Shown here one piece after another: positions 17,320-24,918 of a stretch of 64,000 nt of DNA (position 1 is its first letter; each line of letters starts with the position of its first letter). Origin of the DNA: a bacterium. GTDB taxonomy: Bacteria > CAIWAD01. Where the stretch lies: positions 1 through 64,000 of the forward strand of contig JAUXWS010000100.1 in the NCBI GenBank assembly GCA_030685015.1, read 5' to 3'. The position numbers were made by a program, and so were the translations under genes. The notes beneath the pieces were generated by a model. That model did not search any database. It had not been told where the DNA came from and worked only from the letters and a program-made list of their open reading frames with translations.

Positions 17320-18542
17320 GACGCGCGCCGCCGGGTCCACAGTCGTGAGCCCAGGTCACGGCAGGCCCCGGCAAAGGCGGGATCCTGTTCGAGCCGATCC
17401 AGGAAGAGGACGACGACGCTGGCCACCAGCATGGAGAGCAAGCCGGCGGTGAGCACCATGATCGTCCGTTTCGGCTTGATGCGCTTCTCCGCCACCACGG
17501 GCGGATCCAGCACCTCGAGGACGGGGATGTCGTTCACTTCGTCCAGCTTGGCCTGCTCCAGCTGGGGCAGCATGAAGAGCAGTTTCTTGTTGGCGATCTC
17601 CAGCTCACGCTTCAGGCGCAGATGGTCCATCGTGGCGGCGGGCAGCTGGCTGAGGGCGAGGGACAGCTCCCCGCCTCCGCTCTCCCATGATTTGCGTAGC
17701 TGGGCACGCAAGGCCGCCAATTCCCCCTCCGTCGTCCTCACCAAGGGATGATCCTCGCCGAAGTTCGTGCGGGCCACCCGCAGTTCCAGCTCCTTGATCG
17801 CCTCCCGCGTCTTGATCTCGCTGTACTCGCCGAGCAGGGCCCGGCCCTGCTCCACCGGCTCCAGCAGGCGGCTGGACTGCTGGAACGCCGTCATCGCGTG
17901 CTCCAGCGAATCAAGCTCCTGGCGGATCATGCCCACCTCGCGCTCGGCGAACTGGCGGTTGTTGCGGGCCCGTTTTGTCTTGAGGTCGTGGTTGAGGGCC
18001 TCCAGGCGCTCCACCAGCCACACCGCCATGCGATGGGCCAGCTCCGGATCGCGATCGCGCACGCCAAGCACGATCATGCCGCTCTCGAAATCCATCTCCG
18101 CGCTGACGCGCTTGCCGACCGCCTTGAGCAGGTCCTCGATCTTGGCCGATTTCATCTTGTAGTGCTCGCGTAGGCCGAACTGGCGGATCAGCTCCTCATG
18201 AACCTGCCGGCTGTTGAGCAGCACCACGAAATAGCCACCGTGCGCATCGCCGCCCATGCCTCCGGCCAGGCCGCCGAGCAGGTCGCCCATGGGCAGGTCG
18301 CCAAGGATGCCGGAAATCAGGCTGGTGCTGCCCGAGGGCGGCGCGATGACGGCGCGCGACTCGAAGGTCTTCGTCATGACCAGACTGTACACGGCCGTGA
18401 TGCCGCAACTGAGCAGGACGATCCAGAGCACGAGGGACTTGTGCGCCGCCAAGAGCAGCAGGAAGCGCAGGACGGGCGTGGTGGATGGGGTTGGATTCTG
18501 CACGATGGGAGGTTGACCCCTTGATTTGAGCTTGGGAGGCAT
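17316..18542 (-). CDS. Wzz/GumC-like polysaccharide chain-length determinant
   Basis: A 408-residue inner-membrane protein with the Wzz topology: a basic, Pro-rich N-terminus, a first transmembrane helix (about 34-57), a long periplasmic coiled coil (LEALNHDLKTKRARNNRQFA onward), a Pro-containing segment and a second transmembrane helix close to the C-terminus (IMVLTAGLLSMLVASVVVLF). There is no fused tyrosine-kinase domain. It would set chain length of an exported or O-antigen-like polysaccharide. The ATG at 18542 has GAGGGG seven bases upstream; a TTG at 18557 is less likely. A sigma-54 activator gene lies 66 bp upstream on the same strand and an initiating sugar transferase 5 kb away. Confidence 0.85.
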   Translation of the reverse strand: MPPKLKSRGQPPIVQNPTPSTTPVLRFLLLLAAHKSLVLWIVLLSCGITAVYSLVMTKTFESRAVIAPPSGSTSLISGILGDLPMGDLLGGLAGGMGGDAHGGYFVVLLNSRQVHEELIRQFGLREHYKMKSAKIEDLLKAVGKRVSAEMDFESGMIVLGVRDRDPELAHRMAVWLVERLEALNHDLKTKRARNNRQFAEREVGMIRQELDSLEHAMTAFQQSSRLLEPVEQGRALLGEYSEIKTREAIKELELRVARTNFGEDHPLVRTTEGELAALRAQLRKSWESGGGELSLALSQLPAATMDHLRLKRELEIANKKLLFMLPQLEQAKLDEVNDIPVLEVLDPPVVAEKRIKPKRTIMVLTAGLLSMLVASVVVLFLDRLEQDPAFAGACRDLGSRLWTRRRAS

Positions 18543-18608
18543 GCGCTTGCCCCTCAATCAGAAGGTAGAATTGACCTCCAAGAGCGGCAAGGCGGAGGCC
18601 GGCGGCGC

Positions 18609-20195
18609 TCAAAGTCCCCGCCCGGTGGCGCCCTTGAGTCGTGCATACAGGGTGGGCAGGCTGATCCCCAACCGCGCGGCGGCCAGCCGCTTGTTCTGGC
18701 CGGTGAGCGCTAGGGCCGCCTGGATGTGACGCCATTCAAAGCGGGCCAGCGCCTCGCGCAGGGGCAAGTCGCCCAACTCCACCCGCAGGTCCTTCCCCGA
18801 CTCCGTCTTGCCCGCCGCATCCGCCCCGGCCGGCGGCAGGGCGCGCAGCTCGGACAGGATCTCATCCGACGCCAGCGGAGCCAGGCGGTGCATCAAGTGG
18901 CGCAGCTGCCGCAGATTGCCAGGCCAGGCCGCCCGTGCCAGCGTGACCAAGGTCGCCGGCGAGCAGGCCGCATGACGCAGAGGGTCCGCCACGCCCGCCT
19001 CATGAAGGAAGGCCCGGGCCAGGAGGGGCAGGTCGTCCAGGCGGCGCGCCAGGGGCGGCACCTCGATCACCCGACCGGCCACGCGGTGCAGGAGATCCTG
19101 CCGGAAGCCGACTCCCAGTTTTTCCGCCTCGCAGGTGGCCGCCGCCACGCGAAGCTCCACCCGGCGCTCCCGCGCCTCGCCCACCCGTCGGTAGACGCCA
19201 TCTTCAAGGAAACGCAGGAGACGGGCCTGGACGGAGGGGGGCAGGGCGCCAAACTCGTCCAGGAACAGGAGGCCGCCCTCCGCCTGGGCGACCAGGCCCT
19301 CCCGCTCCACTGCCCCGGTGAAAGCGCCGCGCACGGAGCCGAAGAGTTCGGCCTCGGCCAGCGCCTCGCCCAGTCCGGCGCAATTGACGGCCACCAGGGG
19401 GCGACCCTCCGGATAGGCCAACTGATGCAGGTAGGCCACCGCCAGCTCCTTGCCGGTGCCCGTCTCGCCCACAAGGAGAAGGGGCAGGCGGTCGGCGGCG
19501 GCTTGGCGCAAGCGCCGGAGCAACTCCAGGAAGGGGGCGGAAGCGCCCACCATCCGTCCGTGGCGGTGGCAGGCCAGGAAACAGGCTTCGCGCCGGCGCA
19601 GGCGCTCCTGCTCCCGGTTGTGCCCGGGTCCGGATCCGGGTCTCGCCTCAGCCACGCCTGAGCCGCGCCAGACTCCGAGTCCCGCCACCTGGCTCAGGCC
19701 CTCATCCGCCAGGTGGGCCAGGGCCGCCCAATGCCCATCCCGCGCCTGGCGCCGCGCCTCCCCGAAGAGGGGGGCCGCCTCCCGGGGCCGCCCCTCCGCC
19801 AGCAGGCGCCATCCCTGGCAGCAGGCCACAAGGGCGCTGTTCCCGCACGGGGACGGCAAAGTCCTCTCCAGCCGGCGACAGGCCTCGGCGAAGGGAAGGG
19901 TGGACCATTCCCGCCACCGGCGAAGATCGTCCGCCAGGGCCGACGGCACCTCGGCGCCATCCGCCGCCATGCCGTCGACATAGTCCAGGAAGGGGTCCGC
20001 CCGTCCATCCCAGAGCGCGCCGAGGACGTGCGCGAGCAAGGGTGCGGTCGCCTCCGGGGCGGTCCGCCTTCCCTGGCTCAGGGCCTCCAGGAGAGGCAAA
20101 AAGCCGCGGCGGTGCAGCTCCGCCCCGTGGCGCTCCAACAGCCAGGCGGTCAGCAGGGGGGCGCCTCCGTTCAGCCAGTCGAATCCACTCTTCAT
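18609..20195 (-). CDS. Sigma-54-dependent activator, Fis family, without receiver domain
   Basis: A 528-residue enhancer-binding protein. Residues 1-~215 are an unrecognised N-terminal domain with helical, Ala/Arg-rich composition and no receiver, GAF or PAS signature. The AAA+ core carries Walker A GETGTGKE (about 241), the sigma-54-contact loop GAFTGA (about 288) and Walker B LLFLDEFG (about 308). A Fis-type helix-turn-helix ends the protein (KRLAAARLGISLPTLYARLK). The ATG at 20195 has GGAG upstream and removes a basic, low-complexity tail. It is divergent from murC and precedes the wzz gene. No clear -24/-12 promoter was found by eye in the window, so its target is unknown. Confidence 0.85.
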   Translation of the reverse strand: MKSGFDWLNGGAPLLTAWLLERHGAELHRRGFLPLLEALSQGRRTAPEATAPLLAHVLGALWDGRADPFLDYVDGMAADGAEVPSALADDLRRWREWSTLPFAEACRRLERTLPSPCGNSALVACCQGWRLLAEGRPREAAPLFGEARRQARDGHWAALAHLADEGLSQVAGLGVWRGSGVAEARPGSGPGHNREQERLRRREACFLACHRHGRMVGASAPFLELLRRLRQAAADRLPLLLVGETGTGKELAVAYLHQLAYPEGRPLVAVNCAGLGEALAEAELFGSVRGAFTGAVEREGLVAQAEGGLLFLDEFGALPPSVQARLLRFLEDGVYRRVGEARERRVELRVAAATCEAEKLGVGFRQDLLHRVAGRVIEVPPLARRLDDLPLLARAFLHEAGVADPLRHAACSPATLVTLARAAWPGNLRQLRHLMHRLAPLASDEILSELRALPPAGADAAGKTESGKDLRVELGDLPLREALARFEWRHIQAALALTGQNKRLAAARLGISLPTLYARLKGATGRGL

Positions 20196-20397
20196 GCCAG
20201 CTCCACGCTCTTCGGGCGGGACAACACCCCGGCGGCGGGCCGCAGGTTTCCGCCCGGACGGTGGATTTTGATCCAGACGGAGGCGTTGTCCAGAACGGCG
20301 GACCATCCGGCGCGGGGCGGACCGCGCTGAAGCCCTATCTTCGCCGTCGCCGCCCGGCGCGGGCGGCGCATGTCCATCCGGCAGGACAGGAGCAGGC

Positions 20398-21795
20398 GTG
20401 ACTCTTCACGGTCTTCCCATGCGCATCCATTTCGCCGGCATCGGCGGCGCCGGCATGAACGGCCTGGCCCGGGTCCTCCACGAGGCGGGGCACCAGGTGA
20501 GCGGCAGCGACCGCGAGCGCACGCCGGTGGTGGAGGAACTGCTGGCCGCCGGCATTCCCGTCCGCCTCCAGCAAAACGACCTGCCCGAGGAGACGGACCT
20601 GGTCGTGCGCACCGCCGCCATGACCCTGGCTCATCCCGAGTTGGCCGCGGCCCTGGCCCGTGGTCTGCCCGTCCTGCGCCGGGCCGAGCTGCTCGCCCGG
20701 CTCTGCGAGACGCCGGTGGCGGTGGCGGTGGCGGGCACCCACGGCAAGACGACGATCACGGCGATGATGGCCCGCCTGCTCCAGGACTGCGCCCCGGATG
20801 CCGGCTGGTTCATCGGCGGCACCCATGACCGGCTGCCGCCGGCCAGGCTGGGGGAGGGGCAGGTCCGCGTTTGCGAGGCGGACGAGTTCGATCGCAGCTT
20901 TCTCGAGTTGCACCCCACGCATCTGGTGCTGGGGGCCGTGGACTGGGACCATGCCGACATCTACCCCACCCGCAAGCTGATGGAGGAGGCCTTCGACCAG
21001 CTGGCGGAGCAGATCCGTGGCGGGGCGCCCATCATCCAGCAGCTGGGCGCGGGCGCCCTGGGCGGGCGACCCTATCTGCCGGCCTGCGTGCGCCAGGGGC
21101 GGCGGCGGCGCCTGACGGTGGGCGAGGAACGGACGGCGGACCTGCGCGTGGTGCCCCGCGGCGGGGCGGGCAACGCCTTCGATCTGCTCGGCCGGCTGGA
21201 AGGCCAAGCGCCGCTGCGCCTCTCCGTCCGGCTGGGGCTGCCCGGCGCCCATAACCGGCTCAATGCGGCCACGGCGCTGGGCTGGCTCCTGTTCGGCGAG
21301 TGGGGCCGTACGATCAATCCCGCCCGGGCGGCGGCGGCCCTGGAGGGTTTCTCCGGCCTGCACCGGCGCTTCCAGTTGGTGGCGGTCAGCGGGCGGCGAC
21401 GCCTCTACGACGACTACGCCCATCACCCCAGCGAGATCGCCGCCTTCATCCAGGGGCTGCGGGAAATCGGCTCCGGGCCGGTGACGGTGATCCACCAGCC
21501 ACACACCTTCAGCCGGGTGCGGGCCTTTGCCCAGGCCACGGGCGAGGCGCTGGGCGCCGCCGACCGCGCCATCCTCTGGCCGGTCTTCGCCGCCCGCGAA
21601 TTGCCGGCGGACGGCATCAGCCACCGCAGCATCCTGCCCTGGCTGATGGCTCCGCGCAGCCTGGCGGTCGATTCGGCGGCGGAGCTGGTCGCGGAGCTGG
21701 AAGACCGCCTGGCCGATGACGAGATCGTGGCCACGGTGGGCGCGGGGGACCTCTACAAGCTGCACGGCGAGCTGACGAGGATCCTGGGCAGATGA
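20398..21795 (+). CDS. murC: UDP-N-acetylmuramate--L-alanine ligase (MurC)
   Basis: A 465-residue Mur ligase of cytoplasmic peptidoglycan synthesis, joining L-alanine to UDP-MurNAc with ATP. It shows the MurC N-terminus GIGGAGM (14-20), the ATP loop GTHGKTT (113-119), EADEFDRSFLELHP and the C-terminal YDDYAHHPSEI. The DEFDRSF form is typical of Bacteroidota and relatives, and GIGGAGM argues against the recycling ligase Mpl, although the DHADIY motif is Mpl-like. I prefer the GTG at 20398, because AGGAG lies five bases upstream, over the ATG at 20419, which has no ribosome site. It stands outside a dcw cluster, followed by dapF. Confidence 0.8.
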   Translation: MTLHGLPMRIHFAGIGGAGMNGLARVLHEAGHQVSGSDRERTPVVEELLAAGIPVRLQQNDLPEETDLVVRTAAMTLAHPELAAALARGLPVLRRAELLARLCETPVAVAVAGTHGKTTITAMMARLLQDCAPDAGWFIGGTHDRLPPARLGEGQVRVCEADEFDRSFLELHPTHLVLGAVDWDHADIYPTRKLMEEAFDQLAEQIRGGAPIIQQLGAGALGGRPYLPACVRQGRRRRLTVGEERTADLRVVPRGGAGNAFDLLGRLEGQAPLRLSVRLGLPGAHNRLNAATALGWLLFGEWGRTINPARAAAALEGFSGLHRRFQLVAVSGRRRLYDDYAHHPSEIAAFIQGLREIGSGPVTVIHQPHTFSRVRAFAQATGEALGAADRAILWPVFAARELPADGISHRSILPWLMAPRSLAVDSAAELVAELEDRLADDEIVATVGAGDLYKLHGELTRILGR

Positions 21796-21846
21796 TCCGA
21801 CCTGTTGACGTCTTCAGGGACCACGGTCGGGAGGATTCGGGAGGTC

Positions 21847-21912
21847 GATCCCGATTGCGATAGCGATCCCGATCCCGATCCCGAGAACGATAGTGATCCC
21901 GATGGCGATAGC
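21847..21912. repeat. Hexanucleotide repeat, eleven GAYNNC-like units, between murC and dapF
   Basis: Eleven consecutive 6-base units, mostly GATCCC with GATAGC, GATTGC, GATGGC and GAGAAC variants. If the dapF frame is extended upstream it encodes an Asp-Pro/Asp-Ser run, but there is no start signal supporting that. It occupies half of the 129-bp intergenic gap. Confidence 0.85.
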
Positions 21913-21924
21913 GTTTGGGGAATC

Positions 21925-22779
21925 ATGGAACTTCTCTTCACCAAGCTCAGCGCCTGCGGCAACGACTTCGTCGCCGTGGACCACCGCGACCGGCGCTTCG
22001 ACGGGCGCGAGGCGCCGCTGGCCCGCTGGCTCTGCGAGCGGCGGCTGGGGGCCGGGGCCGACGGCCTTCTGCTGGTGGAGGAGGATCCCGCCGCCGACTT
22101 CCGCATGCGCATTTTCAACCCCGACGGCAGCGAGGCCCGCATGTGCGGCAACGGGGCCCGCGCCTGTGCCCGCTTCGCCGCCGGCCTGGGCCTGGGCCGC
22201 GGTGAAGAGCTGTCCTTCAGCACCCGCGCCGGTTTGCAGCGCGCCCGGCTGGAGTCCGGCAACCGCAGCCGCCTGTGGCTGAGTCCGCCCGAGGCGCGCG
22301 GCCTGGGCGAGAAAGCCCTCGCCGCCGACGCCAGCCTGCCACCCCTCCTGCGTGGCGCCCTCTTGCTGGGCTTCATCCGGGTGGGCGTGCCCCATCTGGT
22401 CTGCGCGGTGTCCGGCGACCTGGAGGCATTCCCCATCGCCGAGGTCGGCCCCCTGCTTCGTTTCCATCCCGCCTACGCGCCGGAGGGCGTCAACGTCATG
22501 TTCGCCCGCCGCCTGGGCGACGACCTGGTCCACCTGCGGGCCTGGGAGAAAGGGGTCGAGGGCGAGACCTGGGGCTGCGGCACAGGGGCCGTGGCCAGTT
22601 GCCTGCTGCTCGAGGAGGAGGAGGCGCTGCGCTGGCCGGTGACGGTGCGCATGGCGGGCGGCGACCTGGTCGTCCTGCGCGAGGGGGGCGAGTTGAGCTT
22701 CACCGGGGAGATCCACGAGGCCTACCGGGCCGTGGCCACTCTCCCCTCGCGTGTACTGCGGGCTTCCCCCCCAGCCTGA
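21925..22779 (+). CDS. dapF: Diaminopimelate epimerase
   Basis: A 284-residue cytoplasmic enzyme that converts LL- to meso-diaminopimelate for lysine and peptidoglycan. Both catalytic cysteines are present: Cys74 in MCGNGARAC and Cys218 in GCGTGA; the GND of CGNDFV (11-15) is also conserved. The ATG at 21925 fits the family start (MELLFTKLSACGND); the frame continues upstream only through the hexanucleotide repeat. The tail after GEI is some 20 residues longer than usual and overlaps the end of the convergent antitoxin gene by 58 bp. Its pairing with murC suggests a small peptidoglycan-precursor unit. Confidence 0.92.
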   Translation: MELLFTKLSACGNDFVAVDHRDRRFDGREAPLARWLCERRLGAGADGLLLVEEDPAADFRMRIFNPDGSEARMCGNGARACARFAAGLGLGRGEELSFSTRAGLQRARLESGNRSRLWLSPPEARGLGEKALAADASLPPLLRGALLLGFIRVGVPHLVCAVSGDLEAFPIAEVGPLLRFHPAYAPEGVNVMFARRLGDDLVHLRAWEKGVEGETWGCGTGAVASCLLLEEEEALRWPVTVRMAGGDLVVLREGGELSFTGEIHEAYRAVATLPSRVLRASPPA

Positions 22780-23039
22780 AGCGGCGCTTCCTCCTGCGTG
22801 GACGAGCCATCGGCATGGGCTGCCTGATACGCGTCCAGCAATCGCCGGATCATTCGCTGGTACTGGGTGTGGTGCTTCCTGGCCTCGGCTTTGAAGAAGT
22901 CGACGCTGGCGCGGCTGAGCACCAGGGTGACTTTGACGCTCTCCTCGCGAAAGGCCAACTCGTCCGGCGGTGGCAGAAAGTCCCTGATGGCCTGAAGCCG
23001 CCCGCGCGGCTCCTCTCCGGAAACGGTTCTCGAAGTCAT
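22722..23039 (-). CDS. brnA: BrnA-like antitoxin (ribbon-helix-helix)
   Basis: A 105-residue protein whose core (KVTLVLSRASVDFFKAEARK, then HTQYQRMIRRLLDAY) matches the BrnA/CopG-like antitoxin domain, which neutralises the toxin and represses the shared promoter. Its ATG lies inside the 3' part of the BrnT-like frame, the usual toxin-first order of brnTA. The last ~30 residues are low-complexity and are encoded antisense to the 3' end of dapF, so the natural C-terminus may once have been shorter. Confidence 0.75.
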   Translation of the reverse strand: MTSRTVSGEEPRGRLQAIRDFLPPPDELAFREESVKVTLVLSRASVDFFKAEARKHHTQYQRMIRRLLDAYQAAHADGSSTQEEAPLQAGGEARSTREGRVATAR

Positions 23040-23334
23040 ACAGTGCCTTCCCCTTCCTCCAGAACCCGGCGCCGATAATGCGGATCACTTCATCACGTAT
23101 CGTGAATCTCACCGTGAGAATGCCCCGCTTGGTTTGCCCGATGCAATACAAGCGGTCCTCATCCCGGCTGTGGCCAAGGTCCCGGGCAATCACGCGCCGC
23201 GGATCCAGGAAGGCCATTTGGGCCTCCGCAAAGGACACCCCGTGCTTGGCGTGGTTCGCCTCATCCTTGTTGTCATCCCAATCGAAGCGCACAGCGTCGG
23301 CCTCATCATAAGGCAAAACCAGCAATTCCGCCAT
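23023..23334 (-). CDS. brnT: BrnT-like toxin, reading frame without its own stop
   Basis: About 104 residues match a RelE-fold BrnT toxin, which cleaves RNA: FDWDDNKDEANHAKHGVSF, FLDPRRVIARD, DEDRLYCIGQTKRG and RIIGAGFWRKGKALYDFEN. Family members stop about here, but this frame stays open to 21814, antisense through dapF, which would add about 400 meaningless residues. Either the true stop was lost by mutation or a frameshift has occurred, so the toxin may be inactive. The end coordinate is where homology-like sequence ends, not a stop codon. The ATG at 23334 has no ribosome site but lies five bases after a -10 element. Confidence 0.65.
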
Positions 23335-23339
23335 AATTT

Positions 23340-23368
23340 TTTATGGCGATCAAGCTCTGCCTTGCCAA
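23340..23368 (-). promoter_or_regulatory. Promoter of the brnTA-like pair, probably leaderless
   Basis: TTGGCA (23363-23368) and CATAAA (23340-23345) are separated by 17 bp on the minus strand. The -10 ends five bases before the toxin ATG, so transcription should begin at or within a base or two of the start codon. Confidence 0.5.
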
Positions 23369-23475
23369 CGCCAATTGGGGCTGAGTGGATGCTGGAAAGC
23401 GGGGCTTACCAGAAGAGAAGGCGAGAAGTGTCCGATGGATCCAGCAGGCCGGGCGAGCGAGCAGGCAGCCAGTGC

Positions 23476-24882
23476 TTAATAGGCTCCCTCCTTGGACACC
23501 AGCACGGTCAGGGTCTTGAGGATGATGCGAAAGTCCAGCCAGATGGACCAGTTGCGGATGTAGTACATGTCCAGCTTGACGCGGTCGTCGAAATCCAGGT
23601 CGCCGCGTCCGCTCACCTGCCACAGGCCGGTCAGGCCCGGCCGCACGCTCATGCGGTTCTGTTGCCAGACCGTGTACTTGTCGAATTCCACCTCGCTGAT
23701 GGGCCGCGGCCCCACCAGTGACATGTCGCCCAGCAGCACGTTGACGATCTGGGGCAGCTCGTCCAGGGAGAACTTGCGCAGCACGCGCCCCACCGGCGTG
23801 ATGCGCGGGTCGTGGCGCAACTTGCACTGGGCCTCCCACTCGGCGCGGGCGGCCGGGTCGGCGGCCAGGAGGCGTTCCAGCACCTCGTCGGCGTTGGTCA
23901 CCATGGTGCGGAACTTGTTGAGGAAAATGTACTTCATCCCCACCCCGAAGCGGCGATGGCGGTAGATGGCGGGGCCGGGGCTGCTCAGTTTGACGGCCAG
24001 CCAGATGGCCGCCATCAAGGGGCCCAGCACCACCAGGCCGACCAGGGCGCCCACAATGTCCACGGCGCGCTTGAGGCCCGCATTGAAAGGGCTGCGCAAT
24101 CCCTGGTTGAAGAGCAGGACCGGCTGGCCGCCCACCCGGCCGATCTCCACCTCGGCGATGTCCAGCACGGCGACGTCTGGCAGGATGTAGAGCTGGGGCA
24201 CGCGCCCCACCGACTGGCGCAGAAGCTCGCCCAGCTCGTCACGGGACAGGCGCGGCGCGCAGATGAGCAGCTGCCGCACGTGATCCCGCGCCACCACCGC
24301 GGCCAGGGAGTCCAGGCCACCCATCACCGGCAGCGGGTAGGCCGCCGCCGCGGGCGCTTGGCCCGGCAGCTCCAGCACGCCCACCACGCCCAGGGCCCGG
24401 CAGGTGCGTTCCCACTTGGGAAGGCTGAAGAAGAGGCCCAGGCCCTGGGGGTTGCCCGCGATGAGCGCCCGCCGCAGGGCCGAGAGACGCCCGATGAGGG
24501 CGGACTGGAGCAGGGCGCGGCCCAGGGGCACCAGCGCCAGGGCGATCAGCAGGCCCAGGATGAGGCCGTTGACGGGCAGGGCCAGGCGGAAGAGGAAGAG
24601 GGGCAGCGCCAAGAGCAGGGCGCTACGGGCCAGGGCGCGCAGGGCGGCGAAGTAGCTGTCCCAGGGATCCCGCACATCCAGTCGGAAGAGGCCCTCCTGC
24701 CAGGCAAGGATCATCCACAACACACATTGAAACAGGAAGATGCGCAGGGCGGCGGCCCAGGCGGCGCCGTCCGCCACCGCCACCAGCTCCGGCCGCGCCA
24801 GCGTCATTCCGGCCAGCAGGGCGGTCGCCAGGATGAGCAGATCCACCACCAGCAGCAGCAGTCTGAGAAGAAGGGACCGCAT
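23476..24882 (-). CDS. Polyprenyl-phosphate sugar-1-phosphate transferase (WbaP/WcaJ type)
   Basis: A 468-residue inner-membrane enzyme that starts surface polysaccharide repeat units by placing a sugar phosphate on undecaprenyl phosphate. Four hydrophobic helices occupy the first ~145 residues and a soluble Rossmann-like middle follows. The bacterial sugar transferase domain starts near 265 with KRAVDIVGALVGLVVLGPLM, then SPGPAIYRHRRFGVG, KFRTM, LRKFSLDELPQ and VGPRP, VRPGLTGLWQVSGR. GGAG lies five bases before the ATG. It ends an operon-like run after a sigma-54 response regulator. Together with the Wzz-like gene it indicates exopolysaccharide synthesis. Confidence 0.9.
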   Translation of the reverse strand: MRSLLLRLLLLVVDLLILATALLAGMTLARPELVAVADGAAWAAALRIFLFQCVLWMILAWQEGLFRLDVRDPWDSYFAALRALARSALLLALPLFLFRLALPVNGLILGLLIALALVPLGRALLQSALIGRLSALRRALIAGNPQGLGLFFSLPKWERTCRALGVVGVLELPGQAPAAAAYPLPVMGGLDSLAAVVARDHVRQLLICAPRLSRDELGELLRQSVGRVPQLYILPDVAVLDIAEVEIGRVGGQPVLLFNQGLRSPFNAGLKRAVDIVGALVGLVVLGPLMAAIWLAVKLSSPGPAIYRHRRFGVGMKYIFLNKFRTMVTNADEVLERLLAADPAARAEWEAQCKLRHDPRITPVGRVLRKFSLDELPQIVNVLLGDMSLVGPRPISEVEFDKYTVWQQNRMSVRPGLTGLWQVSGRGDLDFDDRVKLDMYYIRNWSIWLDFRIILKTLTVLVSKEGAY

Positions 24883-24892
24883 CAGCGCTCCG

Positions 24893-24912
24893 CCGGCTTG
24901 CCGGCAAGCCGG
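24893..24912. repeat. Perfect 20-bp palindrome between regulator and transferase genes
   Basis: CCGGCTTGCCGGCAAGCCGG reads the same on both strands. It sits between the response-regulator stop and the ribosome site of the sugar transferase, where it could form a hairpin that tunes translation or RNA stability. Confidence 0.5.
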
Positions 24913-24918
24913 ATCAGC

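Noticed and set aside
20419-20421. ATG at 20419 as the murC start
   Set aside because: It has no ribosome site, whereas the GTG at 20398 has AGGAG at five bases.
21814-23022. A 506-residue protein continuing from the toxin frame
   Set aside because: Beyond residue ~104 it is only the antisense of dapF and shows no recognisable protein sequence.
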